Positions 16,280 through 22,787 of a stretch of 34,647 nucleotides of DNA are shown piece by piece. Numbering within the stretch: the stretch's first letter is position 1; every line of letters begins with the position of its first letter. The translations under genes and the position numbers were made by a program. Under the pieces are notes generated by a model that was given only the letters and a program-made list of their open reading frames with translations, did not search any database and was not told the DNA's origin. The DNA is taken from positions 1-34,647 of the IMG/VR virus record IMGVR_UViG_3300011113_000409. One strand, given 5' to 3'. The DNA is from a virus.

Positions 16280-16966
16280 ATGAAAAACTTAAACGAATTC
16301 ACAACAGGATATCCAGTTTCATACGCTAACAGTCAGTCTCAAGAATATCAAGGAGTCTTAGGACCAGTTGATGCAGAGACTGTACAAGGAAATGACAGAT
16401 TCAATCCAAAGACACCCGAGGGTCTACACAGATTGAATGCATTTATCAACCACTTCTTCAGAAGAACCACACTAAATCCACACTACGATCTGACACATTT
16501 AAAATCTAGACTCAATCACTTAAATCTAGATTTTAAAATTGATGTTACAAAACCACTAAATCCTGGAATGAACACATTCAAGGTAACTAAAGGCGAAGTT
16601 TTTGGTGTAACACCAACAACAGACTTAAGTCAAGGATTTGATAAGGGATCTGATCTACCAGAATATTTGTTGGATGTAAATGTATTGAAGACTGAAGATG
16701 GATTCAAACTTGAAGGTAAACTAAGACCACATGACGGAATGACAGAAACTCCAGTCATGGAAGAGGGATTCAAGCAAATGATGAAAGATAAAGAAAAGAG
16801 AAACAAGAGAATTAAACTTGTCAAGGAACTTTGGAATAAAAGAGTCAATGAACAAGTTGAAAAACAAAATGCTGAAAATGTCAAAGATCTAACAGGCGAG
16901 ACAAAAAAAGAAATGCGTAAGGATAAGAAGAAGATAGAAACTCAGCTAAAATCAGTCAAAAGATAA
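16280..16966 (+). CDS. Hypothetical late protein (228 aa)
   Basis: Family not recognised. The N-terminal half has mixed strands and helices (GLHRLNAFINHFFRR, NPHYDLTHLKSRLNHLNL) and two GEVFG/GFDKGSDL-type loops. The last 80 residues are one or two long, very basic coiled helices (MMKDKEKRNKRIKLVKELW, KKEMRKDKKKIETQLKSVK). MKNLNEFTTG is only loosely leader-like and has no good cleavage site. A GAGGG ribosome binding site precedes the ATG, 14 bases after the previous stop. The basic tail suggests nucleic acid or scaffold contact. Confidence 0.75.
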   Translation: MKNLNEFTTGYPVSYANSQSQEYQGVLGPVDAETVQGNDRFNPKTPEGLHRLNAFINHFFRRTTLNPHYDLTHLKSRLNHLNLDFKIDVTKPLNPGMNTFKVTKGEVFGVTPTTDLSQGFDKGSDLPEYLLDVNVLKTEDGFKLEGKLRPHDGMTETPVMEEGFKQMMKDKEKRNKRIKLVKELWNKRVNEQVEKQNAENVKDLTGETKKEMRKDKKKIETQLKSVKR

Positions 16967-16975
16967 TATTATGTC

Positions 16976-17353
16976 ATGAAAGAAAAACTGTGTCCAAATA
17001 ATTTTGTTTTATATGCAATGAAGATGTATAGCAATCCACGCTGCACCGGAGTGGATGAATTCAAGGAAGACATAACAAGAATAAAGTACATAAAAAGATT
17101 GCTAATCAAGTATAAACGAAATGGTGAATTGAAAGACAGATTGATACTGAATCATGTGATAATTCTTCAAAATTTATTTGGAGCAGAAGCATGTGCAAGA
17201 ATTTTATTCTATAAGATACCAAGAGAATTGCATTCTTATTTGAAAGCATTTTTGGAATATTTACAATATCTTCCATACGAAATACCAGAAGTGGATTTAA
17301 ATTCAATAAACTCAGATCATAGAGTAATTAAAATATTACAAAGGTTAAAATAA
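16976..17353 (+). CDS. Conserved-type helical phage protein (125 aa)
   Basis: An all-helical small protein: NNFVLYAMKMYSNPRCTG, then a basic helix (DITRIKYIKRLLIKYK), RLILNHVIILQNLFG and YLKAFLEYLQYLPYEIP. I recall this pattern from conserved hypothetical proteins of T4-like marine phages, always without a known role. It has no membrane helix or catalytic motif. Its stop overlaps the next ATG (TAATG), so the two are translationally coupled. It may be a partner or chaperone of the downstream nucleotidyltransferase-like protein. Confidence 0.75.
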   Translation: MKEKLCPNNFVLYAMKMYSNPRCTGVDEFKEDITRIKYIKRLLIKYKRNGELKDRLILNHVIILQNLFGAEACARILFYKIPRELHSYLKAFLEYLQYLPYEIPEVDLNSINSDHRVIKILQRLK

Positions 17354-18735
17354 TGGGCAAAGGTGCTTCTCCTACAATACAAACCACTGGTCATATGACT
17401 CATATCGGTGACTGGGCGATATATGGAGATCCAACTCTTTCATTAAAACACATCGAAGCAGTTCACGACTTTCTACGAGGAAAACAACAAGAAGGTCACA
17501 GTGTATCTTTAAAAGCAGATGGTGGAGTCAGTGTTTTGTTTGGAAGAAAATCTGATGGTAGACATTTTGTTTCATACAAGAGTGGAAAGAATCAATTTCA
17601 TACACCAGAAGAAATTGATGCAGCACAAGTTCCATATGGAGAAGACATCAAACAATTACTCAGTCGTGTACAAGAAATGCCATTAAAAAAAGGTCATGTA
17701 TTTCAAGGAGATATGTTGTGGGCAGATTCTTCTGAAAATGACAGAGGAATGATAAGACCAAATACAATAAAATATTCAAATATGCCAAACACTCCGCTTG
17801 GCATTGCAGTACATGGTCAATATAGAATCAAAAAAGATGGTTCCATTCAAAAAGTTTCAAGCACTCCAGATCTAAAACAAATACAACACCCAGATGTTCA
17901 CATTCCAGATCTACAATTAGAAAAAAGACATATACCACTTTCAGCAGAAAGAAACAAGGCAATAAGAACTTCTATTGCAGCAGCAAAAAGTGCTCTTACA
18001 CCAGAAGTATCTGAATATGCAAGAGGTATTCCACAAGATAAAGATATTCATAAATTTCTACAAGAATATTTAAATGAAGTTGTTGCGACAACCGGAAAAA
18101 GAAGTGTAGAAAGTCTTAGAACTTATATTCACTCACCGCTGAGACGAATACAAACATCAAAAGCATACATGAGCAAACCAACTCAGGCGAATCTTTCTGA
18201 TAAACGAAGAAACGCACTGTTGGAAAAATTAACAACACACATAGATCAAAACGAACAAAATTTACATAATCTTTTTCAACACATGAATCATATCAGTAAT
18301 GCCAAACATCATATTCTTGATGCTCTGGCAGAAAGACAATCAAGTCACAGCATTACTCCACATCGTCAAAATGAACACGAAGGAATAGTATCTGCTCTTG
18401 ATGTTCCTGGTAAAGATGAAACTTTGGCAAAACTAACAAGGGAGGGACCAATGGGATTTAGTGCAAAAAATAGAGCAAGAGGTCTTGAAAGAGGTTTCTA
18501 TGGTCCCGTTCAAGAGGAAATCATGACCGCGAGCAGTGGTGGTGTTTCTGGTATGGGATACAATCTCGGTGGTCCACCACCAGATGATGTAAAAATAACA
18601 CCACGCGCACAAAAAGAATATACAGATGCAAATATAAAAGCACCTCCAGTTAAACCCATGGGAATAAATGACTTGATCAAAAAAGCCATTTATCGAAAAT
18701 TGGGAAGATTAAATGTTGGACGAGAAGCATACTAA
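17353..18735 (+). CDS. KxDG nucleotidyltransferase/ligase-like phage protein (460 aa)
   Basis: Residues 50-62 read SVSLKADGGVSVL. KxDG (K54) is motif I of the covalent nucleotidyltransferases (ATP-dependent ligases and capping enzymes). HFVSYKSG (71-78), VFQGDMLW (116-123) and NTIKYS (137-142) are in suitable order to be motifs III, IV and V. The opening HMTHIGDWAIYG and the spacing match a large phage family whose members carry KWDG at this site (I believe DUF6267). Residues 200-370 are helical, and a Gly/Pro-rich segment (QEEIMTASSGGVSGMGYNLGG) and a basic tail follow. Whether it adenylates, ligates or has lost activity cannot be told. It is coupled to both neighbours through TAATG overlaps. 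Confidence 0.75.
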   Translation: MGKGASPTIQTTGHMTHIGDWAIYGDPTLSLKHIEAVHDFLRGKQQEGHSVSLKADGGVSVLFGRKSDGRHFVSYKSGKNQFHTPEEIDAAQVPYGEDIKQLLSRVQEMPLKKGHVFQGDMLWADSSENDRGMIRPNTIKYSNMPNTPLGIAVHGQYRIKKDGSIQKVSSTPDLKQIQHPDVHIPDLQLEKRHIPLSAERNKAIRTSIAAAKSALTPEVSEYARGIPQDKDIHKFLQEYLNEVVATTGKRSVESLRTYIHSPLRRIQTSKAYMSKPTQANLSDKRRNALLEKLTTHIDQNEQNLHNLFQHMNHISNAKHHILDALAERQSSHSITPHRQNEHEGIVSALDVPGKDETLAKLTREGPMGFSAKNRARGLERGFYGPVQEEIMTASSGGVSGMGYNLGGPPPDDVKITPRAQKEYTDANIKAPPVKPMGINDLIKKAIYRKLGRLNVGREAY

Positions 18736-18938
18736 TGTCAAAAAACAAAAACAAAAAGGGCAGAGAGTCTGATGAATATTTCCTCTGCACTCATGTTGAT
18801 AGTAACGGATACCAATTCGAACTTCTTTTAACAAAAAGAGAGTTTGATATTGGAGTTGAAAGAGCAATTAAAAATCCAGAAGATATCCCAGACATGTTTA
18901 TAGTTTTACAAGGAGTAAAGAAATGCCAACAGAATTAA
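18735..18938 (+). CDS. Small hypothetical protein (67 aa)
   Basis: A small soluble alpha/beta protein with a basic start (MSKNKNKKGRESDEYF), a strand pair (CTHVDSNGYQFELLL) and a helix (TKREFDIGVERAIKN). It starts through a TAATG overlap and ends 16 bases inside the next gene. The tight coupling supports it as real. No family recognised. Confidence 0.7.
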   Translation: MSKNKNKKGRESDEYFLCTHVDSNGYQFELLLTKREFDIGVERAIKNPEDIPDMFIVLQGVKKCQQN

Positions 18939-19357
18939 TATCACTTATAGGAGGATCTGCTGCTGGATTTATTTTCAGATATATGGCAGAAAAACGCCAA
19001 GCAGAACAAGAAAATTTCAAAAGACTTCTTGAAGCAAATGATAGAACAAATAGAAATCAAAACGAAGCAGTAAAAAGAGTCCCACTAGATGCAGGAAAAG
19101 CAGTAAGACAAATAATTGTTCTTGCAATACTATTTGGAACAATTGTTGCTCCATTTGTTCTTCCATTCTTTGGCATTCCAACAGTCGTAGAAGTCATTGA
19201 GACACATCCTGAGTTTCTGTTTGGTTTGATCCCAGAAACCAAAGAAACGGTCTTCCAATCAGTTTCTGGATACCTATTCACTCAAGAAAATAGACAAATT
19301 CTACTTTCAATCGTAGGTTTCTACTTTGGTAGTGCCACTGCTGGAAATAAGACATGA
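18923..19357 (+). CDS. Holin-like membrane protein (144 aa)
   Basis: There are three hydrophobic stretches. The N-terminal one (LISLIGGSAAGFIFRYMA, 4-21) is glycine-rich. A strong helix spans about 58-83 (IIVLAILFGTIVAPFVLPFF), and a C-terminal one is ILLSIVGFYFGSATAG. A charged linker with a coiled character (KRQAEQENFKRLLEANDR) lies between the first two. Size and layout match 3-TM holin-like proteins of marine phages. The next two genes encode an exported protein and a lipoprotein, which fits a lysis cassette. An AGGAG ribosome binding site lies inside the preceding gene. Holin function is inferred, not shown. Confidence 0.7.
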   Translation: MPTELISLIGGSAAGFIFRYMAEKRQAEQENFKRLLEANDRTNRNQNEAVKRVPLDAGKAVRQIIVLAILFGTIVAPFVLPFFGIPTVVEVIETHPEFLFGLIPETKETVFQSVSGYLFTQENRQILLSIVGFYFGSATAGNKT

Positions 19358-19641
19358 AAAAATTATTTCTAGCTCTCAGTCTTTTGTTTACTCCAGTAGC
19401 AAAAGCTGAAACAATTATGATACCTGTTCAAGATTTGTTATATGAAATACCAAATTTTGAAGCACCAAAATTTAATTTTAATGCAGCACTGGAATATTCA
19501 AACATAATAGGTGATTTGAAGAAATCAAAAAGAGAAAGAAAAGAAGCAGAGAATAAACTCATAAATCTACTATATGAACTTTATCCAGATGCAACTTCTA
19601 TGAAAATATATCGCGGAACTTTAATTATAAGGATTGACTAA
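19354..19641 (+). CDS. Small exported (periplasmic) protein (95 aa)
   Basis: The signal peptide (MKKLFLALSLLFTPVAKA) has a clear VAKA cleavage site after residue 18. The mature part of about 77 residues has a Lys/Arg/Glu-rich helix (LKKSKRERKEAENKLINLL) and a C-terminal strand (MKIYRGTLIIRID). Its ATG overlaps the holin-like stop (ATGA), and its stop overlaps the lipoprotein start (TAATG). In this context it may be a lysis accessory or envelope protein. It has no Rz-like membrane anchor, so it is not a typical i-spanin. Confidence 0.75.
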   Translation: MKKLFLALSLLFTPVAKAETIMIPVQDLLYEIPNFEAPKFNFNAALEYSNIIGDLKKSKRERKEAENKLINLLYELYPDATSMKIYRGTLIIRID

Positions 19642-20294
19642 TGAAAAAGAATCTTTTAATAGTATTTCTAAGTTTAATATTTTTAATGTCTGGTTGTAGA
19701 CCAACTCTATCTGTTAATTCTCCATTAATGGAAAAAACTCAAGATGTTATAAGCAAACCAACAAAAACAATAATCTCTAAAGAAACAGTAGGTGAACTAC
19801 CAAAAAATACATGGATCAAGACAGATCCAGAAGAAAAGGTCGAAGTTAAATTAGAAGAGGATACTGTTGTTACTTTGATTCAGCCAGTAATAACTCCTGT
19901 TCCAGAAATCACACAAACACCTAAAATTGAAGATGATTCAATAAAAAATGAAACTACTTTAAATCCCCCAAAAGTTCCAACTCTGGAAAAACCAGTGCAG
20001 ATAATTCTTCCAAAGAATACTCCTGTAATTCTTCCAGAGAACACATATTTGCAGACATCGGATCAGGCAAAAGTAATTATGGAAGCCCAGACAGAGGTAA
20101 CTTTGCCTGTAGGAACAGAAATTTCTATAAGCAAAATCAATTGGTATGCGATTCTATTTTACTTACTATTACTCTTTGGTGTTGTCTGGTACTATTTGCA
20201 AGGAAAAACCGAGGACAAAGACGGAGATGGTTTTGTCGATGAATCAAATAAACAAGAAAGCAAAGAAGAAAATAAGGAAGAAACTAAGACTTAA
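19641..20294 (+). CDS. Lipoprotein with C-terminal membrane helix and EF-hand-like loop (217 aa)
   Basis: The lipoprotein signal has the lipobox LMSGC with Cys19. After it comes a Pro/Thr/Glu-rich region containing a repeated theme: LPKNTWIKTDPEEKVEVKLE, then LPKNTPVILPENTYL and VTLPVGTEI. These look like repeated beta segments. A membrane helix (WYAILFYLLLLFGVVWYYL, about 168-186) is followed by DKDGDGFVDES, an EF-hand-type calcium loop, and a Lys/Glu tail. A lipid anchor plus a C-terminal membrane helix is unusual and could bridge two membranes, as spanins do. It is translationally coupled to the exported 95-aa protein, and its end overlaps the convergent RuvC-like gene by 11 bases. Confidence 0.75.
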   Translation: MKKNLLIVFLSLIFLMSGCRPTLSVNSPLMEKTQDVISKPTKTIISKETVGELPKNTWIKTDPEEKVEVKLEEDTVVTLIQPVITPVPEITQTPKIEDDSIKNETTLNPPKVPTLEKPVQIILPKNTPVILPENTYLQTSDQAKVIMEAQTEVTLPVGTEISISKINWYAILFYLLLLFGVVWYYLQGKTEDKDGDGFVDESNKQESKEENKEETKT

Positions 20295-20838
20295 TTTGAT
20301 CGTGTAATATTTTACAAATATAATAACAATCTACAATATCTGTTACAGGACTCCCAACGAGTGTTTTGTTGGGAGTTATTATTTCCTGCAAGTTTATTCC
20401 AGTTTCATTTAGAAAGGAATCAACCATTAGTTGTTTATCTGCATTTCCTTTTCCTGTTGCAATCTTTTTAACCTTTGTTGGTTCGATAATTTCTACAGGA
20501 ATGGATGCTTCATATAATTTGTATTTTAATATACCTGTATTTTCAGCAATATGGAATATTCTTCCGGTAGCATTATATGCATATCCCTCTAAGGCAACCA
20601 TATCAGAACCAATACACACTCGCATTACCCAATCAGATATAGAATCATATCGCTCACACTCTTCATCATATGGTCGAAACAATTCTCCGTAAATATTATT
20701 TAAGAATAGAGTTGCATATTTTTTGGTATCTGTGAGAAAATAAAAGTTACAATTCTTGAAAGAAAAGTTACCTTTTTGTGTGTCAAATACACAGATGGCG
20801 GGTCCATTTAAAGAATAATCAATCCCAGAAATTATCAT
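20284..20838 (-). CDS. RuvC-like Holliday junction resolvase (184 aa)
   Basis: The start at 20838 gives MIISGIDYSLNGPAICVFD, the RuvC/RNase H-fold first strand with its catalytic Asp. VALEGYAYNATGR supplies the Glu of the second site, and EIIEPTKVKKIATGKGNADK matches the conserved Lys/Gly segment. SPVTDIVDCYYI near the C-terminus gives the final Asp pair. It would resolve branched DNA before packaging. The longer ORF start is rejected because it runs into the promoter and start of the next gene. It is the only minus-strand gene among the plus-strand late genes and has its own AT-rich upstream region shared with a late promoter on the other strand. Confidence 0.85.
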   Translation of the reverse strand: MIISGIDYSLNGPAICVFDTQKGNFSFKNCNFYFLTDTKKYATLFLNNIYGELFRPYDEECERYDSISDWVMRVCIGSDMVALEGYAYNATGRIFHIAENTGILKYKLYEASIPVEIIEPTKVKKIATGKGNADKQLMVDSFLNETGINLQEIITPNKTLVGSPVTDIVDCYYICKILHDQIKS

Positions 20839-20841
20839 TGA

Positions 20842-20849
20842 TATAAATA
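20842..20849 (+). promoter_or_regulatory. T4-type late promoter TATAAATA
   Basis: Exact TATAAATA upstream of the gene at 20874. The expected start near 20855 leaves an 19-base leader containing GGGAG, so this transcript has a normal ribosome binding site, unlike those at 7299 and 11574. It lies four bases before the divergent RuvC-like start. Confidence 0.75.
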
Positions 20850-20873
20850 TATATACCAAATCAGGGAGATAAC

Positions 20874-21740
20874 ATGAACGGATACAAACCAAACTATTTC
20901 AATAAAAATTTATTAGAGTCAATGAAAAGTTCATTAAGAAATGTTGTTCTAGGAGAAGCAGAGACAAGACCAGTTGCTCAAGCAGCAAAGAAAGGTTTTG
21001 CAGGATATGGTGGTTTGCCAATGGAAAAACTCTCAGATCTTGAATTGCAGAAAAGAATGCAAGGAACCAAGAGAACATCCATTTTTGGACCACAAAAACA
21101 ATCAGATGAATATCTTGCATATGAAGCAGAAATGAACAGAAGAAAGGGTGCTCAAGCAGCACCAGTTACAGCACCAGCACCAAGTGATGTTGCAGTTCCT
21201 GGATTAAAGAGTGGACTACCACAAATGGCAGATGCGGATATTCCAACACCATCTATACCTTCAGCACAAACACAACCAAGTCCAGAACAAGAAGCAGAAG
21301 AAGGCAGACAAAGAAGAATAGAAAGAGCTCCAGCAAGAAAAGAATACTCAAATACAACAGGAATTCCTGCTGTTGATCGATCAATTGATCCTGTTGTACA
21401 AGCAGCATCGAAAACCGTTCCCGGATCTCTAGTTCGTGCCGCAGGAGAAGCAATTGGTAAAATGACAGCAGGTTCTAGTCCATTCACACCAACTCCAGCT
21501 GGTTATAATCAAATGAAACCTGTTGTTTTGCAACCAGGTGATATAAGACCAGCTGGTTCTGCACCAACCGCTATGCCAGCAAGACCAACTCCACTTCAAG
21601 CAAAACCATCAGAAATGCCAGCAGATACCAGAGCAGAGTTGCTAAGACAAACAGATACTCCTGCTGCAAGAAGAAGAGGAACAAATCTTCCTCCAAGACA
21701 AACAATGAATCCTGGATTTAGTACAATGGGTGGATTTTAA
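20874..21740 (+). CDS. Pro/Ala-rich putative internal virion protein (288 aa)
   Basis: No family recognised. The first 40 residues carry two leader-like sites: KNLLES (LLE-S, about 12-17) and VVLGEAETR (LGE-A, about 26-29). The rest is Pro/Ala/Gln-rich and low complexity (APVTAPAPSDVAVPGL, IPTPSIPSAQTQPSPEQEAEE), probably disordered, with a short helical part (VVQAASKTVPGSLVRAAGEAIG). A GGGAG ribosome binding site and a late promoter precede it, and a strong terminator follows. By leader and composition it resembles the Ala-rich protein at 9367 and the glycine-zipper protein at 21814. Confidence 0.75.
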   Translation: MNGYKPNYFNKNLLESMKSSLRNVVLGEAETRPVAQAAKKGFAGYGGLPMEKLSDLELQKRMQGTKRTSIFGPQKQSDEYLAYEAEMNRRKGAQAAPVTAPAPSDVAVPGLKSGLPQMADADIPTPSIPSAQTQPSPEQEAEEGRQRRIERAPARKEYSNTTGIPAVDRSIDPVVQAASKTVPGSLVRAAGEAIGKMTAGSSPFTPTPAGYNQMKPVVLQPGDIRPAGSAPTAMPARPTPLQAKPSEMPADTRAELLRQTDTPAARRRGTNLPPRQTMNPGFSTMGGF

Positions 21741-21762
21741 GTTATTATAATAAACAAAAAAG

Positions 21763-21786
21763 ACCCCCCGAAAGGGGGGTTTTCTT
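21763..21786 (+). terminator. Rho-independent terminator, C6-G6 stem
   Basis: ACCCCCC / GAAA / GGGGGGT followed by TTTCTTTTTT, about 25 bases after the stop at 21740. The late promoter at 21790 overlaps the end of its T-tract. Confidence 0.9.
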
Positions 21787-21789
21787 TTT

Positions 21790-21797
21790 TATAAATA
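21790..21797 (+). promoter_or_regulatory. T4-type late promoter TATAAATA
   Basis: Exact TATAAATA; expected start near 21803. A GGAG ribosome binding site at 21803-21806 precedes the ATG at 21814, so the leader is only about 11 bases. Confidence 0.75.
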
Positions 21798-21813
21798 AAT
21801 TTGGAGATTTGAT

Positions 21814-22749
21814 ATGTCAAATAAATTAATTCCCGAATATGTAGAACATTATAAGAAACAGTTAGTAGAAGATAATACATTATCTTCTTGGGCAAGAAAA
21901 AATTATCCTACAATTGGAGCAGCTACAGGTACATTAGTGGGTGGACCACTGGGTGGTGCTGCGGGATATGGACTTGGAAAAGCAATGCAATCTGACGCAG
22001 CAAAAACCGCTATTGGTGGAGCAGTGGGTGGAACTCCCACATCAAAAGCAGCAGGAACTGCGGTAGGAACTGCGGTAGGAACTGCTGTTGGTGGACCTGT
22101 AGGTGGAGTTGTTGGTGGTCTTGCAGGAGGAGCCTTATCAGATTTCTCAATAGAAGATATAAAAAGAGGAATTTCAAAAGTTTTTGGTGGTGCAAAGAAA
22201 CCATCAGGAAGAATGGGATCTGTTGCAAGATTTGTTGAACGAACTCCAAGTGCTGCTACTCAATATGGAAGAAGAATGCAATATGGTATAGGAATGGAAG
22301 AACCAAGATCACAATACGATCTGTACAGAATAGCAATGGCAGATAAAGACATTGCCGCTGCGGAAGCAGAAGCAGGAGGCAATCTTGGATATCAGTCAAG
22401 AGCACAACAATTAGCAGGAAGAGTTCAAAGAGGATATAGTGGAACACTTGGTGCTAATCTACAAGGAGATGAAAAGCATGGTGAATTTGCAGGAAAACTT
22501 TTCACTCCAGTTGGTGCGTTTGAAAGAGAACTTGCAAAATCAAAAGCAAATACAGCACAAATGAGAAGAGAGATGGAAACTGGAGTTTCAGATAAATTAT
22601 CAGATTTAGAAATTGTTAGAGGCGGCGGACAGTTTGGAAGTCCAGAAGAGGCAAGAAAAGAAAGACTTGATGCTTCCACTAGATTGATGGATAAGATCAA
22701 ACGCGAAGCAGAAGAGAAAAAGAGAAAAGAAACTCAAGCAGCAATGTAA
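21814..22749 (+). CDS. Glycine-zipper putative membrane-active virion protein (311 aa)
   Basis: The N-terminus MSNKLIPEYVEHYKKQLVED contains LVE-D, a possible prohead protease site. Residues 29-108 are a long glycine-zipper region (GAATGTLVGGPLGGAAGYG, then GTAVGTAVGTAVGGPVGG), of the kind that packs in membranes and forms pores. It includes a 12-bp tandem DNA repeat. The rest is polar, basic and helical, ending in a long charged helix (LMDKIKREAEEKKRKETQ). The design, a leader, a membrane-active stretch and a charged helix, suits an ejected protein that opens the host membrane. No family recognised. A terminator shared with the convergent gene follows. Confidence 0.75.
   Translation: MSNKLIPEYVEHYKKQLVEDNTLSSWARKNYPTIGAATGTLVGGPLGGAAGYGLGKAMQSDAAKTAIGGAVGGTPTSKAAGTAVGTAVGTAVGGPVGGVVGGLAGGALSDFSIEDIKRGISKVFGGAKKPSGRMGSVARFVERTPSAATQYGRRMQYGIGMEEPRSQYDLYRIAMADKDIAAAEAEAGGNLGYQSRAQQLAGRVQRGYSGTLGANLQGDEKHGEFAGKLFTPVGAFERELAKSKANTAQMRREMETGVSDKLSDLEIVRGGGQFGSPEEARKERLDASTRLMDKIKREAEEKKRKETQAAM
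22051..22086 (+). repeat. 12-bp tandem repeat, three units
   Basis: Units GCAGGAACTGCG, GTAGGAACTGCG and GTAGGAACTGCT, in frame, encoding the AGTAVGTAVGTAV part of the glycine zipper. In-frame repeats of this kind can expand or contract by slippage without breaking the gene. Confidence 0.8.
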
Positions 22750-22751
22750 AG

Positions 22752-22780
22752 AAAACAACCCCCTTTCGGGGGTTGTTTCT
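22752..22780. terminator. Bidirectional rho-independent terminator
   Basis: AACAACCCCC / TTTC / GGGGGTTGTT between the convergent genes ending at 22749 (+) and 22788 (-), A-rich on the left and T-rich on the right. Confidence 0.85.
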
Positions 22781-22787
22781 TATTAAC

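Noticed and set aside
18796-18804. Further TTGATAGTA copy
   Set aside because: It is inside the 67-aa coding region (encoding VDS) with no promoter context, so it was not counted with the intergenic motif.
22051-22086. CRISPR-like or integration repeat
   Set aside because: The repeat is three in-frame 12-bp units inside a coding region with no spacers. It encodes a glycine zipper.
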